A DNA stretch of 23,583 nucleotides from Chitinophagaceae bacterium (GCA_019454915.1 JACFNM010000017.1:1-23583); one strand, 5' to 3'. Shown: positions 15,908 to 23,551, counted from the first letter of the stretch. Notes: generated by a model not told the origin, from the letters alone. Made by a program: numbers and translations.

Positions 15908-17377
15908 TCAGTTACTCAATAGCTTACGAACAGCTTCCATTAGAATAGCGTCAGCCTTAGACGAAACTTTAGAAGCACGTTCCGTTTCATATCCGCCGTA
16001 GCGATAAGCTTCCGCTGTTCCTATATAGCCCATTCCCCTGTCCCCATATGCAGACATCGCTACAAAAAGATCGGGACGCATCGCTTTCGCCCTTAGTTGA
16101 TACTCGACAAATAATTCTCCGGGCATAAACAGGATTCTCGAATTTTTCATTTTAAGACAGGAACAATCTACCGTTATACCGGCTTCATACCGCTTCAGCC
16201 AGGCCAATTGCTCGGCTATATAACTACTACTGATGGTAGTGTCTCCTGCAAGGAGTTTTTCCCTCAACCGATATATTTTTTCATGCGGAGGCAACAAAAC
16301 CGGTTGTACCCACCAGTCAATGTCACTCGCTGTAATGGGTTGTCGCTGTGTGGCGTCCCATGCTCTTTTCATGCCATCGGCTAATCTCCGGGCAAGGATA
16401 AGGCGGTTAATATGTGACCCGTCATTGTATTTTCCGGCTGCCACATCACCGCTTGCCCCGTTGAAATGGATATGCAGGGCATCGGGGACCTCCAACTGAC
16501 GGAAGAAGCGGGCAACCCCCACAAAGTCAGGATTCGCAACGCCGGTAAGGTAATAACTCTGGGGATGGGTAGCATAGAAACTGAGCACAGCTACCGGATT
16601 ACCTTTATTCCAGAAACTGATTACGGATACGATAGAATCAATTGTTCCTTCCGGAAGTTTACGCAGAAGCGTATCGGTACCCGTACTTGAAAAGCGTGTC
16701 CGAATCACTTTTCCGTCTGCACCTCTGTACACGGTTCGGTTCGATGCTACTTCGCGAACGGCTGCTTTTCCGAGTCCGAGCTCATCAACAGGATGGGCGT
16801 GTTGCAAACACTTCTTTACAGCCTCCGCCAACTGCGGGATCACTTTCCTGCCCCACGATCCATCCATCCCACCAAACAAGCTGTCCACTTCTAATCCTGC
16901 TTCCAGCATGATTTTCTCTGCACTGGGATTAAAGCCGGGCGCATCGTGCGGATGGAGCGTATGCACGGTTACCCTTTCCGGAGTGGTGCCGGCAGCCGTT
17001 GCCAGGGCTTTCTTGAATAAAACCATTCCTTCGTTGCTAAGATCTATCCAATCTAACGCACAAAGAACAATCGGTTTGCCTGCCCCAATGAGAACCATGC
17101 CCTTCGCACGCAATCCTAAATCCCATTTGTTTATTTCTACGTTGTAGGGTAACCGATAACCCACCGGAGGTGTAACATCTAAGTCAAAAGTAGCCACGCT
17201 TAACCGACTCTTGCCCACAGTATCTATTTCTGAAAATATTACTTCTGCGCCAGCTTGTATTGGCTTACCGCTCAAAACAAGCAGAAAAAGAAGTAATAAC
17301 TCCGGAACCCGGGCTCCGGATAAAATCTTTGGAAAAACCGACAATTTTGAAAATATTAAAATCCTATACGTTATCAT
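15908..17377 (-). CDS. ceramidase-like hydrolase B1 (second subfamily)
   Basis: A 489-residue exported protein, a close paralogue of B2. The signal region is long (hydrophobic core about 25-40). Presumed metal ligands: H142/H144 in HTLHPHDAP, H271 in ATHPQSYY, E421 in MPGELFVEYQ and Tyr451 in MGYIGTAEAY. The nucleophile loop reads FNGASGDVAAGKYNDGS, with Ala313 where ceramidases have Ser. It shares long identical blocks with B2, for example ASNRTVYRGADGKVIR and GVANPDFVGVARFFRQL. Its ATG overlaps the TGA of the M20 gene (ATGA, 17374-17377), implying translational coupling and making this start firm. It has a few extra residues (about 163-175) between the DAP motif and the WGR motif compared with B2. 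The substrate is unknown. Confidence 0.86.
   Translation of the reverse strand: MITYRILIFSKLSVFPKILSGARVPELLLLFLLVLSGKPIQAGAEVIFSEIDTVGKSRLSVATFDLDVTPPVGYRLPYNVEINKWDLGLRAKGMVLIGAGKPIVLCALDWIDLSNEGMVLFKKALATAAGTTPERVTVHTLHPHDAPGFNPSAEKIMLEAGLEVDSLFGGMDGSWGRKVIPQLAEAVKKCLQHAHPVDELGLGKAAVREVASNRTVYRGADGKVIRTRFSSTGTDTLLRKLPEGTIDSIVSVISFWNKGNPVAVLSFYATHPQSYYLTGVANPDFVGVARFFRQLEVPDALHIHFNGASGDVAAGKYNDGSHINRLILARRLADGMKRAWDATQRQPITASDIDWWVQPVLLPPHEKIYRLREKLLAGDTTISSSYIAEQLAWLKRYEAGITVDCSCLKMKNSRILFMPGELFVEYQLRAKAMRPDLFVAMSAYGDRGMGYIGTAEAYRYGGYETERASKVSSKADAILMEAVRKLLSN
16411..16580. repeat. best-conserved DNA segment of the B1/B2 duplication, copy in B1
   Basis: The partner of 14911-15080, 1500 bp away in direct orientation. 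Conservation at synonymous sites indicates a fairly recent tandem duplication or gene conversion, whereas the A-type genes match each other only at protein level by eye. Confidence 0.75.
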
Positions 17378-18708
17378 TGTTTCACTTTTCCTTTAAAAAG
17401 TTCAAAGGTTACCAGCACCATGGCTCTCACTCCTGTCTTTATAGATACTTCCGGGAGGGGAGCAAACAGAGGTGAATGCAATGATGGTAATGACTCTCCG
17501 TTTTCTTTAGCCGTTTCTACTTTCCGGGGATCGACGGTGCCGAGCCAGAACATGAATATGGGTACTTTAATATCCTGCATACCAAAGCGACTGAAGTCTT
17601 CGCCAAGTGTGTAGGCGGGCATCTCCTCCACCTGGTTTTTTCCAAAATTATCTTCAAAAACCTGCACTACACGATTCGTGAGAGCGGCATCATTCACTGT
17701 GGCGGGGATATAGGGTTCGCGGATGTTGATAACAGGAATTTTTTCTTCCGGCAATCCTTTGGCCAATGCCAAATTTTTACTTATCCGCCTCATGGAAGCA
17801 ATCATCTTTTCTCTTACTGCTTCAGAATAAGATCTCAGCGTGAGCTGAAGCTTAACCTCATCCGGTATAATATTATGTACAGAACCACCATGTATGGAAC
17901 CCACCGTTATGACGGCCGCATCCAAAGGGTTTATTTCTCTGCTCACGATTGTTTGAAATGCCAGGATGATTTCCGAACTCAGCACAATCGGATCAATAGT
18001 CGTATGGGGTGCTGCACCATGGCCGCCTTTTCCATACACGGTCATGTCCACCATATCTACTCCGGCCATAAACGGACCCTCTTTATATCCTAACTTTCCG
18101 GCTTCCAATCCCGCGTGATCGTGCAAGGCGATAGCATAGTCAGGCCGGGGAATTTTCTGGTACAACCCTGCTTTGAACATCATATCTGCCCCTTGTCCGT
18201 TTTCTTCAGCAGGCTGCGCTACCATGACCAAAGTTCCTTTCCATTCATTTCTCGCTTTCACCAGCGCGCGTGCTGTTCCGATGAAAACAGTCATATGAAG
18301 ATCATGCCCGCAGGCATGCATAACATAAACTTCATTACCTGCAACGTTAATTCCCCGGGCTGTACTGGCATACGGTAAACCTGTCTTTTCTTCTATGGGC
18401 AGGGCATCCATATCTGTACGATAAAGAACGGTTGGGCCCTTTCCATTACGGAAAATTCCTACTACCCCATAGCCACCGACGTTCCGGAGGGTTTCAAATC
18501 CAAGACGTTGTAATTCATCAGCTATCTTTTCTGAAGTTTTCTCCTCGTGAAGAGAGAGTTCAGGATGCTGATGCAGATCCCTATACCACTTTTCCAGATC
18601 GGCATAATTTTCCCTGAGTGATTCATCGGCGATCCTGTTAGCCGGCGATTGTGCGAATACACCTGGTAGCAGGAAAAGAAATATTATCACGATCAACCCG
18701 TCTTTCAT
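17374..18708 (-). CDS. exported M20 family (M20D-type) amidohydrolase
   Basis: A 444-residue metal-dependent amidohydrolase of the M20D group (hippurate hydrolase, N-acyl-amino-acid and IAA-amino-acid hydrolases). It splits the amide bond between an acyl group and an amino acid. An N-terminal signal peptide (about 1-20, ending GVFAQ) places it in the periplasm, which is less common for this family. Motifs: TDMDALPIEE (98-107), HACGHDLH with metal ligands C133 and H135, QPAEENGQG with E168/E169, H196/H198 in ALHDHAG and H411 in LHSPLF. The dimerisation/lid domain (about 210-320) contains GKGGHGAAPH and GSIHGGSVHNIIPD. It sits between ceramidase-like A1 (62 bp upstream) and B1 (4-bp overlap). 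This context suggests it acts on an acylated product or substrate of the same pathway. Confidence 0.92.
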   Translation of the reverse strand: MKDGLIVIIFLFLLPGVFAQSPANRIADESLRENYADLEKWYRDLHQHPELSLHEEKTSEKIADELQRLGFETLRNVGGYGVVGIFRNGKGPTVLYRTDMDALPIEEKTGLPYASTARGINVAGNEVYVMHACGHDLHMTVFIGTARALVKARNEWKGTLVMVAQPAEENGQGADMMFKAGLYQKIPRPDYAIALHDHAGLEAGKLGYKEGPFMAGVDMVDMTVYGKGGHGAAPHTTIDPIVLSSEIILAFQTIVSREINPLDAAVITVGSIHGGSVHNIIPDEVKLQLTLRSYSEAVREKMIASMRRISKNLALAKGLPEEKIPVINIREPYIPATVNDAALTNRVVQVFEDNFGKNQVEEMPAYTLGEDFSRFGMQDIKVPIFMFWLGTVDPRKVETAKENGESLPSLHSPLFAPLPEVSIKTGVRAMVLVTFELFKGKVKQ

Positions 18709-18770
18709 ATTTCAATGTTTTTAGTAAATCCGCTTCCCTCCCCGTCGGTCGTACTTGAAGATTTATGTTA

Positions 18771-20186
18771 TCAATGTTGTTTTGACTTGAGCGACAGGTA
18801 TTGAGGTATGCCCAGTTGCCCGGCCTGACGTACGGCTTCGTCTATAATAATGTTTTCAATGGTTGAAGCGTAAGGTGTAGTGAATACCGGTGACATCGTC
18901 ACTTCATAACCGCCCTCAGTAAGCATTTGTGCAGTGGGAATATAAGACATGATGTTGTTGCTATATCCCATTACAAAAACATCCTGACCAAAAACCCTCT
19001 TAATATCTATGGCGTACCCTACTGTCAGTTCACCTCCAAAAGCGAACAAAGCCTGACCTCCCAGATTCCATACCTGTACCGGATACCATGGATAAGATGA
19101 CATGATAGTTCCGCCCGTTTCAAGTGTATTCAGAAACCGCCTGGCTTTTCGTTTCAGATAGTCGGGATAGGCAGACGAAGAAGAGTCACCGATAATCCTG
19201 GTCAACTCATCTTTGGTTGGAGGCTTACGGGCAAAGGGTAAATCAATTTCTGCATAAGACATGGTCAACTTGCTGTCAAGAGGTTTCATTTCGTCTGTAA
19301 GCACGGCTTCTACGGCCGACGCCAGCGTCTTTCCATATTGCTGTGCCAGCGCCACGGTGCTTCGTGGCAGAGGATTCTGGTCTGCACCGGCGCCCTGAAA
19401 AAATAAGGCAACTACCCCCGGGAATTTTTTCTCTAATTCTATCTGGGCAAACCCGGCATAATCTCCTGACCACTGATAAAGTTGCAATGTTGTATTATGA
19501 CATGCGTAGCCAAAGAGTATAGCAAGTATTTTGTTATTAGCATCCATCACCTTCAAAACAGGAACGGCGTAATCGTTTGGCCCGTTCAGATATGTAGTCC
19601 CTGTCTTTGTCAGAAACTCTTTATTACTATGCCTGTTAACCTGAAACCGGCTAATTCCGTTACCGGAAAAAATTCTTACGGGCTGCGTTTTACTAAACGC
19701 GTTGATTACCAGATCAATAATCATCTTCTCCAGGTCAGCCGCATAGTCATCTACTTTCTTACGTTCTTCCGGATTTAAATTATAGATGTCGGCTGACAGA
19801 TAACCTACTACGGGTCCGGTATGTGTATGCGATGCGTTTAGGATAATCTGTGCCTTGCTAAGTTGAAGCCTGGTATTCAATTCCTGCCTGATTTTATCCG
19901 AAAAGTCTTTAGAAATCCCCACCAGGTCAAGGGTTACTATCACTGCCTTTTGACCATTTCCGTCTTCCAATGCCAGCGCCTTCGCCCACAAATCGGTCAA
20001 CTTACCTTCAGCGGGATGATCGCGGAAAGCATATCCCCCCATCCAGATATTTTCGCGTGGAGTAATATTCACGCGGGCAACACCTGCTTTCCAATTTTGC
20101 GCAACATAAAGGCTCGGCGCGGCATTTGCGTCAAGGGATATGAACATCATGAAGAGGAGTAGTGCAGACAAAATACTTTTATTCAT
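18771..20186 (-). CDS. neutral-ceramidase-like zinc hydrolase A1
   Basis: A 471-residue exported protein of the ceramidase N-terminal-domain family. Signal peptide about 1-23 (ending DANAA). ATG 20186 is preferred over a TTG at 20195. Presumed zinc site: H120/H122 in SHTHTGP, H230 in GYACHNTTL, E386 in GGELTVGY and Tyr415 in NIMSYIPT. The nucleophile-loop segment is GAGADQNPLPRS with Asn271 replacing Ser. It is most similar to A2; both carry H230 and N271 at the same residue numbers. It lacks the ceramidase C-terminal domain. It is the second gene of the block, 46 bp after the alpha/beta hydrolase. The A-type copies flank the M20-B1-B2 group, so that group may have been inserted between A copies. 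Confidence 0.9.
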   Translation of the reverse strand: MNKSILSALLLFMMFISLDANAAPSLYVAQNWKAGVARVNITPRENIWMGGYAFRDHPAEGKLTDLWAKALALEDGNGQKAVIVTLDLVGISKDFSDKIRQELNTRLQLSKAQIILNASHTHTGPVVGYLSADIYNLNPEERKKVDDYAADLEKMIIDLVINAFSKTQPVRIFSGNGISRFQVNRHSNKEFLTKTGTTYLNGPNDYAVPVLKVMDANNKILAILFGYACHNTTLQLYQWSGDYAGFAQIELEKKFPGVVALFFQGAGADQNPLPRSTVALAQQYGKTLASAVEAVLTDEMKPLDSKLTMSYAEIDLPFARKPPTKDELTRIIGDSSSSAYPDYLKRKARRFLNTLETGGTIMSSYPWYPVQVWNLGGQALFAFGGELTVGYAIDIKRVFGQDVFVMGYSNNIMSYIPTAQMLTEGGYEVTMSPVFTTPYASTIENIIIDEAVRQAGQLGIPQYLSLKSKQH

Positions 20187-20232
20187 ATGCAACAATTTTT
20201 CTAAAACGCATTGATTACTATATACCGGATGA

Positions 20233-21357
20233 CTAATCTCTCTGTTTAAGAAAATGATCTAAAAACTCATAGGCTTCAAAGCGAACAATCGGCGGAAAAT
20301 CGTGTGAGGCTATCGGATACCTTACCTGAAGATTATCATCCGCACGCAGAAAATGATACACTTCGGATGCATTTGCTATACCTATTCGTACTCCTTCCAC
20401 ATTGAAGTTTGCATCATGAATGGGTGAATTAGAGAAAAAAGGTCTGGGCGCAATCACCGCCATCAGCTCATCAAAATCAAAGGGCATTTTCTCTACTTTC
20501 AATTGATATTTCGTCAACGCCAAAGGTGAATACCTCTCCTGGGCAGCCCCCCATAAGCGGCTTCCGAACTCTTTTCTTTTCTCCTCATTGTAATTGTTGT
20601 AATATCTTCTCAGCGTCCAGCCACAACTGGATACAATAGCTTTCAGGCGGGTTTCAAAAGCTGCGGTGTACATGGCTGTATGTCCACCGAGAGAATGGCC
20701 TATGATGCCGATGCGTTCCGGATCAACATCTGCTCTTGCCTGAAGAAAATCAACGCATCTTACATTGTCGAATACGGCTTTCATAACGCCAGACTCATAA
20801 CGGTCTTTTTTGAAATCATAATCTTTTTGGTCGCCAAAGGAGGGATAGTCAGGTGCTATAACCGCATATCCTCTTTCCGCTAATTCTTTGGCATAACCTC
20901 TGTTTGGATTTGGGCCCTGATCATCTACAATCTTTTTACCCAGATCACCGGTGGGCTGACATGCGATTATAGCGGGAAATCTGCTATTCCCTTTTCGTTG
21001 GTTGGGGATATACAGATAGGCTGTTACTTCTTCCCTGTCTGCTACTGTAAAACGGATATTGTATCGTGTGTAATATCTCGTTTTTATGCTGTCTTTGACA
21101 CGGGTGTTAAAAGGGGGTAGTGGAGCTATATTGCTTTGAAAGGGCGGATGCTCCGGATCGCCGGGAAACTTTCCGAAAAGCGCTTCCATACTGTCGAGAA
21201 TCTGATTTCGCCGCAACTGCCACTCATAGAGCGTTTTTACGGGATGTACGCTGCCGTCCGGTTTCTTGTACGCCAATAAACTCTGCCCATATGAAAGTGT
21301 GCCACTTGTTAAGAAGAGACTGAAAGAGATGATAATCGTCAGGGTTACTTTGTTCAT
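20233..21357 (-). CDS. exported alpha/beta hydrolase (acetylxylan-esterase-like)
   Basis: A 374-residue secreted alpha/beta hydrolase, probably an esterase. Signal peptide about 1-24 (MNKVTLTIII to SYGQ). I prefer ATG 21357 over a start at 21396, which would add 13 residues before the signal peptide. The nucleophile elbow GHSLGG has Ser222; the likely acid is Asp315 in SPIHDANF and the likely base is His352 in IASHDFPP. The segment ERGYAVIAPDYPSFGD is typical of acetylxylan esterase/dienelactone-hydrolase-like proteins of Bacteroidota. It is the first gene of the minus-strand block. An ester-cleaving step before amide hydrolysis is a reasonable inference, but the substrate (acetylated sugar, lipid ester or other) is not known. 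Confidence 0.88.
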   Translation of the reverse strand: MNKVTLTIIISFSLFLTSGTLSYGQSLLAYKKPDGSVHPVKTLYEWQLRRNQILDSMEALFGKFPGDPEHPPFQSNIAPLPPFNTRVKDSIKTRYYTRYNIRFTVADREEVTAYLYIPNQRKGNSRFPAIIACQPTGDLGKKIVDDQGPNPNRGYAKELAERGYAVIAPDYPSFGDQKDYDFKKDRYESGVMKAVFDNVRCVDFLQARADVDPERIGIIGHSLGGHTAMYTAAFETRLKAIVSSCGWTLRRYYNNYNEEKRKEFGSRLWGAAQERYSPLALTKYQLKVEKMPFDFDELMAVIAPRPFFSNSPIHDANFNVEGVRIGIANASEVYHFLRADDNLQVRYPIASHDFPPIVRFEAYEFLDHFLKQRD

Positions 21358-21676
21358 GGAGGGTGCAATCGTTTCGCTTCTATAAATATAGCACATTTTC
21401 GTTTGCCGGCTACCTACTCAGCAATCTAAAGTTCATGCAGAAGAAAAAAATTGAACCAGCAATATACGGGTTAACTCTTATTTTTCGGTTGAGTGTGAAG
21501 GAATTGAGAATACCACCTTAAGGCACGATAACTTAGGAGAAAAAAATGAAGAGTAATTCAACCTGGATTATGCAGTTCAACTACAAAATCTGGGTTCAAT
21601 TAATACTCCGTGGTTTTTTAACGGTCGTTCTTCTATTATTGAGACAGGCTTGTTCAAAGCTCAAATAGAAAAATTC
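21358..21676. other. 319-bp intergenic region between korB and the hydrolase block
   Basis: Holds a possible small plus-strand ORF (21546-21668), an inverted repeat AATTGAACC (21449-21457)/GGTTCAATT (21593-21601), and three TTCAA boxes at exact 19-bp steps (21557, 21576, 21595). The upstream promoter of the block must lie here. No RNA gene and no hairpin-plus-T-run terminator was seen for korB. Confidence 0.5.
21546..21668 (+). CDS. possible 40-residue membrane or secreted peptide
   Basis: An ATG preceded by a textbook AGGAG (21535-21539, spacer 6 bp), which is rare in this window, opens a 40-codon frame ending in TAG. The peptide has a basic start, a hydrophobic stretch (about residues 17-32, rich in Leu/Val) and the tail RQACSKLK, so a single membrane helix or a signal-like segment is plausible. 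No family is recognised. It could equally be the decayed N-terminus of a larger exported protein. It converges on korB, 8 bp apart. Confidence 0.25.
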   Translation: MKSNSTWIMQFNYKIWVQLILRGFLTVVLLLLRQACSKLK

Positions 21677-22714
21677 TCATGCTATCTCCCACACTTCTTT
21701 ACCCCTAAGCAACTTATCTAAATTTCCTTTTCCTTTTTTAGTGATGGCTTCTTCTATCTGTCGGTTCATAATATCTTCATAGCAAGGCCGGTCCGTTTCA
21801 TAAAAAACACCAAAGGGGCGGGGAAAATGCCCTTCTGCAGAAGGATCATCAAACATGCGGACTAATATCTGCGCTTTATAGAAATCTTTTTCATCATGTA
21901 CCCAGAGGTCGTCTTCCGTGAATCCGTTTCCAAGTTCAACCACCACAGGCTTATAACCGTCTAACCGGATGCCCTTATTTTTCGTAGCTCCAAATACCAA
22001 AGGTTTGCCCTGCTCAAGAAACAACGAATATTCCGGTTTGGTACTCTTCTCGGTAAACATTTCGAAAGCGCCATCATTAAAAATATTGCAGTTTTGATAG
22101 ATCTCCAGAAAAGAAGCTCCCTTATGTTCATGGCTTCTCCTCAACATATCCTGCAAGTGTTTGGGATCGCGGTCCATACTTCTGGCCACAAAGGATGCAT
22201 CGGCTCCCATCGCCAATGCCAACGGATTAAACGGATGATCTACACTTCCGACGGGAGATGATTTGGTGACCTTCTGTTGTTCTGATGTTGGTGAATACTG
22301 TCCCTTGGTCAGCCCGTATATCTGGTTGTTGAACAATAAAATATTAACATCAAAATTGCGGCGCAATATATGTATGGTGTGGTTACCGCCGATACTCAAA
22401 GAATCACCATCTCCGGTAACGATCCAAATGCTTAATTCCGGGCGTGACGCTTTTAAGCCGGAAGCGATTGCGGTTGCCCTGCCGTGAATTGAATGAATTC
22501 CATAGGTATTCAGATAATAAGGGAATCGCGAGGAACATCCGATACCCGAAATCACCACAATGTTTTCCTTGGGAACACCAATGCCCGGCATCACACGCTG
22601 TACCTGCGCCAGGATGGAGTAGTCGCCACAACCAGGACACCATCTCACTTCCTGGTCAGTAGCAAAATCTTTTGCCGTCAATGCCGGCTTCGAAGAAAGG
22701 GTCGCTGTATCCAT
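21677..22714 (-). CDS. korB: 2-oxoacid:ferredoxin oxidoreductase, beta subunit
   Basis: A 345-residue thiamine-diphosphate-binding beta subunit of 2-oxoglutarate (or related 2-oxoacid) ferredoxin oxidoreductase. The complex oxidatively decarboxylates 2-oxoglutarate to succinyl-CoA and reduces ferredoxin in the cytosol. Evidence: the N-terminal WCPGCGDY (25-32), a third Cys at 60 in GIGCSSRF that can help bind the [4Fe-4S] cluster, and the ThDP motif GDGDSLSIGGNH (101-112) closing with FNNQIYGLTKGQYSPTS. Length is normal for Bacteroidota KorB. The alpha(gamma) subunit korA, usually adjacent, is not in the window: the next upstream gene on the same strand is a DUF4197 lipoprotein gene. A -7-like box lies 17 bp before the start. 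Confidence 0.92.
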   Translation of the reverse strand: MDTATLSSKPALTAKDFATDQEVRWCPGCGDYSILAQVQRVMPGIGVPKENIVVISGIGCSSRFPYYLNTYGIHSIHGRATAIASGLKASRPELSIWIVTGDGDSLSIGGNHTIHILRRNFDVNILLFNNQIYGLTKGQYSPTSEQQKVTKSSPVGSVDHPFNPLALAMGADASFVARSMDRDPKHLQDMLRRSHEHKGASFLEIYQNCNIFNDGAFEMFTEKSTKPEYSLFLEQGKPLVFGATKNKGIRLDGYKPVVVELGNGFTEDDLWVHDEKDFYKAQILVRMFDDPSAEGHFPRPFGVFYETDRPCYEDIMNRQIEEAITKKGKGNLDKLLRGKEVWEIA

Positions 22715-22730
22715 GATGAAGAAATATACG

Positions 22731-22738
22731 CAAATTTA
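22731..22738 (-). promoter_or_regulatory. candidate Bacteroidota -7 box for korB
   Basis: On the minus strand the bases read TAAATTTG, an exact TAnnTTTG match, ending 16 bp before the korB ATG (22714). A matching -33 box at normal spacing is not seen; the nearest TTG is only 14 bp upstream. Confidence 0.35.
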
Positions 22739-22849
22739 CGCCTTAGCCATTACAATATAGCGCCTTTAGCGTCAATTGTAACCACATTCTCCAAAAATCG
22801 CAACTCAAAAACGAGCCAACTCCACCAGTATCAATTGGATCAACTCCCG

Positions 22850-23551
22850 TTAACTGTTACTTCCGAACACTTTCTTCAGCAGCTCCGTTACCCTTGCCGC
22901 CGGATCTTTTCTTATCTTCAATTCTTCCTGCCCCACTTCATGGAATATGCCATCTAACGCTTTGCCGGTGACATAAGCCGTTAAGTCAGTGTTTACGGGA
23001 TTAGCTGCAAATTTGTTATAAGCGGAAAAAACGTCATTCCAATACTTTGTAGCGTCTACCTTAGTCAACGCCTTTTCTATTACCGGACGGAATGCATTGG
23101 TCAGGGGTAAAGTGGTTTTTTCCTTAAAGTAATCAGTTGCAGCATAATTCCCTCCCCTCAGTATGCCCATCGCATCGGAAATTGTCATGGATTTGATGGC
23201 ATCTACGAAAATGGGCGTTGCATATTTTGCCGCGTCTTCCGCAGCCCGGTTCATAGAAAGAATTGCCTTGTCCACCAGACTGCCCAAGCCCAGATTTCTT
23301 AAAGAGCTCTCCACTTTTTTGGCTTCCTCCGGCATTAGAATCTTCACCGCTGCGTTGGCAAAAAAACCATCTGCCACAGAAAGCTTGCCCGTGCCGTTCT
23401 GCGTTCCAATCCTAAGCGCTTCTTTTAGTCCGGAGGCAATTTCAGCACTGGTCAAAGGCCCCGACCCGGTGTTCATGCCGCTTAAAATTTGTTGAGCCGG
23501 CTCACATCCCGTGAGCATAAGAAACAATCCAACAGTCATGAGTATTTTCAT
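22850..23551 (-). CDS. DUF4197 lipoprotein
   Basis: A 233-residue lipoprotein of the DUF4197 family, of unknown function. The signal peptide ends in a lipobox LTGC with Cys16 as the lipidation site, after which Glu follows. The mature protein is helical, with the family's typical segments SGLKEALRIGTQNGT, NAAVKILMPEEAKKVE and a C-terminal half (about 115-225) ending in LKKVFGSN. It is anchored to the periplasmic or outer membrane by the lipid. The start ATG at 23551 is supported by an AAAGGA ribosome-binding site about 8 bp upstream (within 23552-23565). The 135-bp gap to korB holds a -7-like box, so the two genes need not be one transcript. Confidence 0.9.
   Translation of the reverse strand: MKILMTVGLFLMLTGCEPAQQILSGMNTGSGPLTSAEIASGLKEALRIGTQNGTGKLSVADGFFANAAVKILMPEEAKKVESSLRNLGLGSLVDKAILSMNRAAEDAAKYATPIFVDAIKSMTISDAMGILRGGNYAATDYFKEKTTLPLTNAFRPVIEKALTKVDATKYWNDVFSAYNKFAANPVNTDLTAYVTGKALDGIFHEVGQEELKIRKDPAARVTELLKKVFGSNS

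Larger units (their letters stand above)
11137..21357 (-). other. putative eight-gene operon for exported amide/ester hydrolases
   Basis: Eight minus-strand genes run without an opposing gene or visible terminator. Gaps in transcription order are 46, 62, -4, 54, 19 (28 to the preferred ATG), 23 and 37 bp. Five are neutral-ceramidase-like, one is an M20 amidohydrolase, one an alpha/beta hydrolase and one a DgkA kinase. The first seven products have secretion signals. No regulator or transporter gene lies inside. The promoter should be just upstream of 21357; TATATTTA on the minus strand about 20-30 bp from the start is the only -7-like box I see. Confidence 0.6.

Noticed and set aside
16381..16911. 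ORFs in other frames within ceramidase-like B1
   Set aside because: Shadows of the B1 coding frame; parallel shadows appear in B2 because of the duplication.
11137..21357. Mobile element or genomic-island borders around the hydrolase block
   Set aside because: No transposase, integrase, tRNA or flanking direct repeats are visible, and base composition looks like that of the neighbours by eye.
21642..21668. Possible terminator after korB (GCTT/AAGC hairpin)
   Set aside because: Only four base pairs and no T-run on the minus strand.
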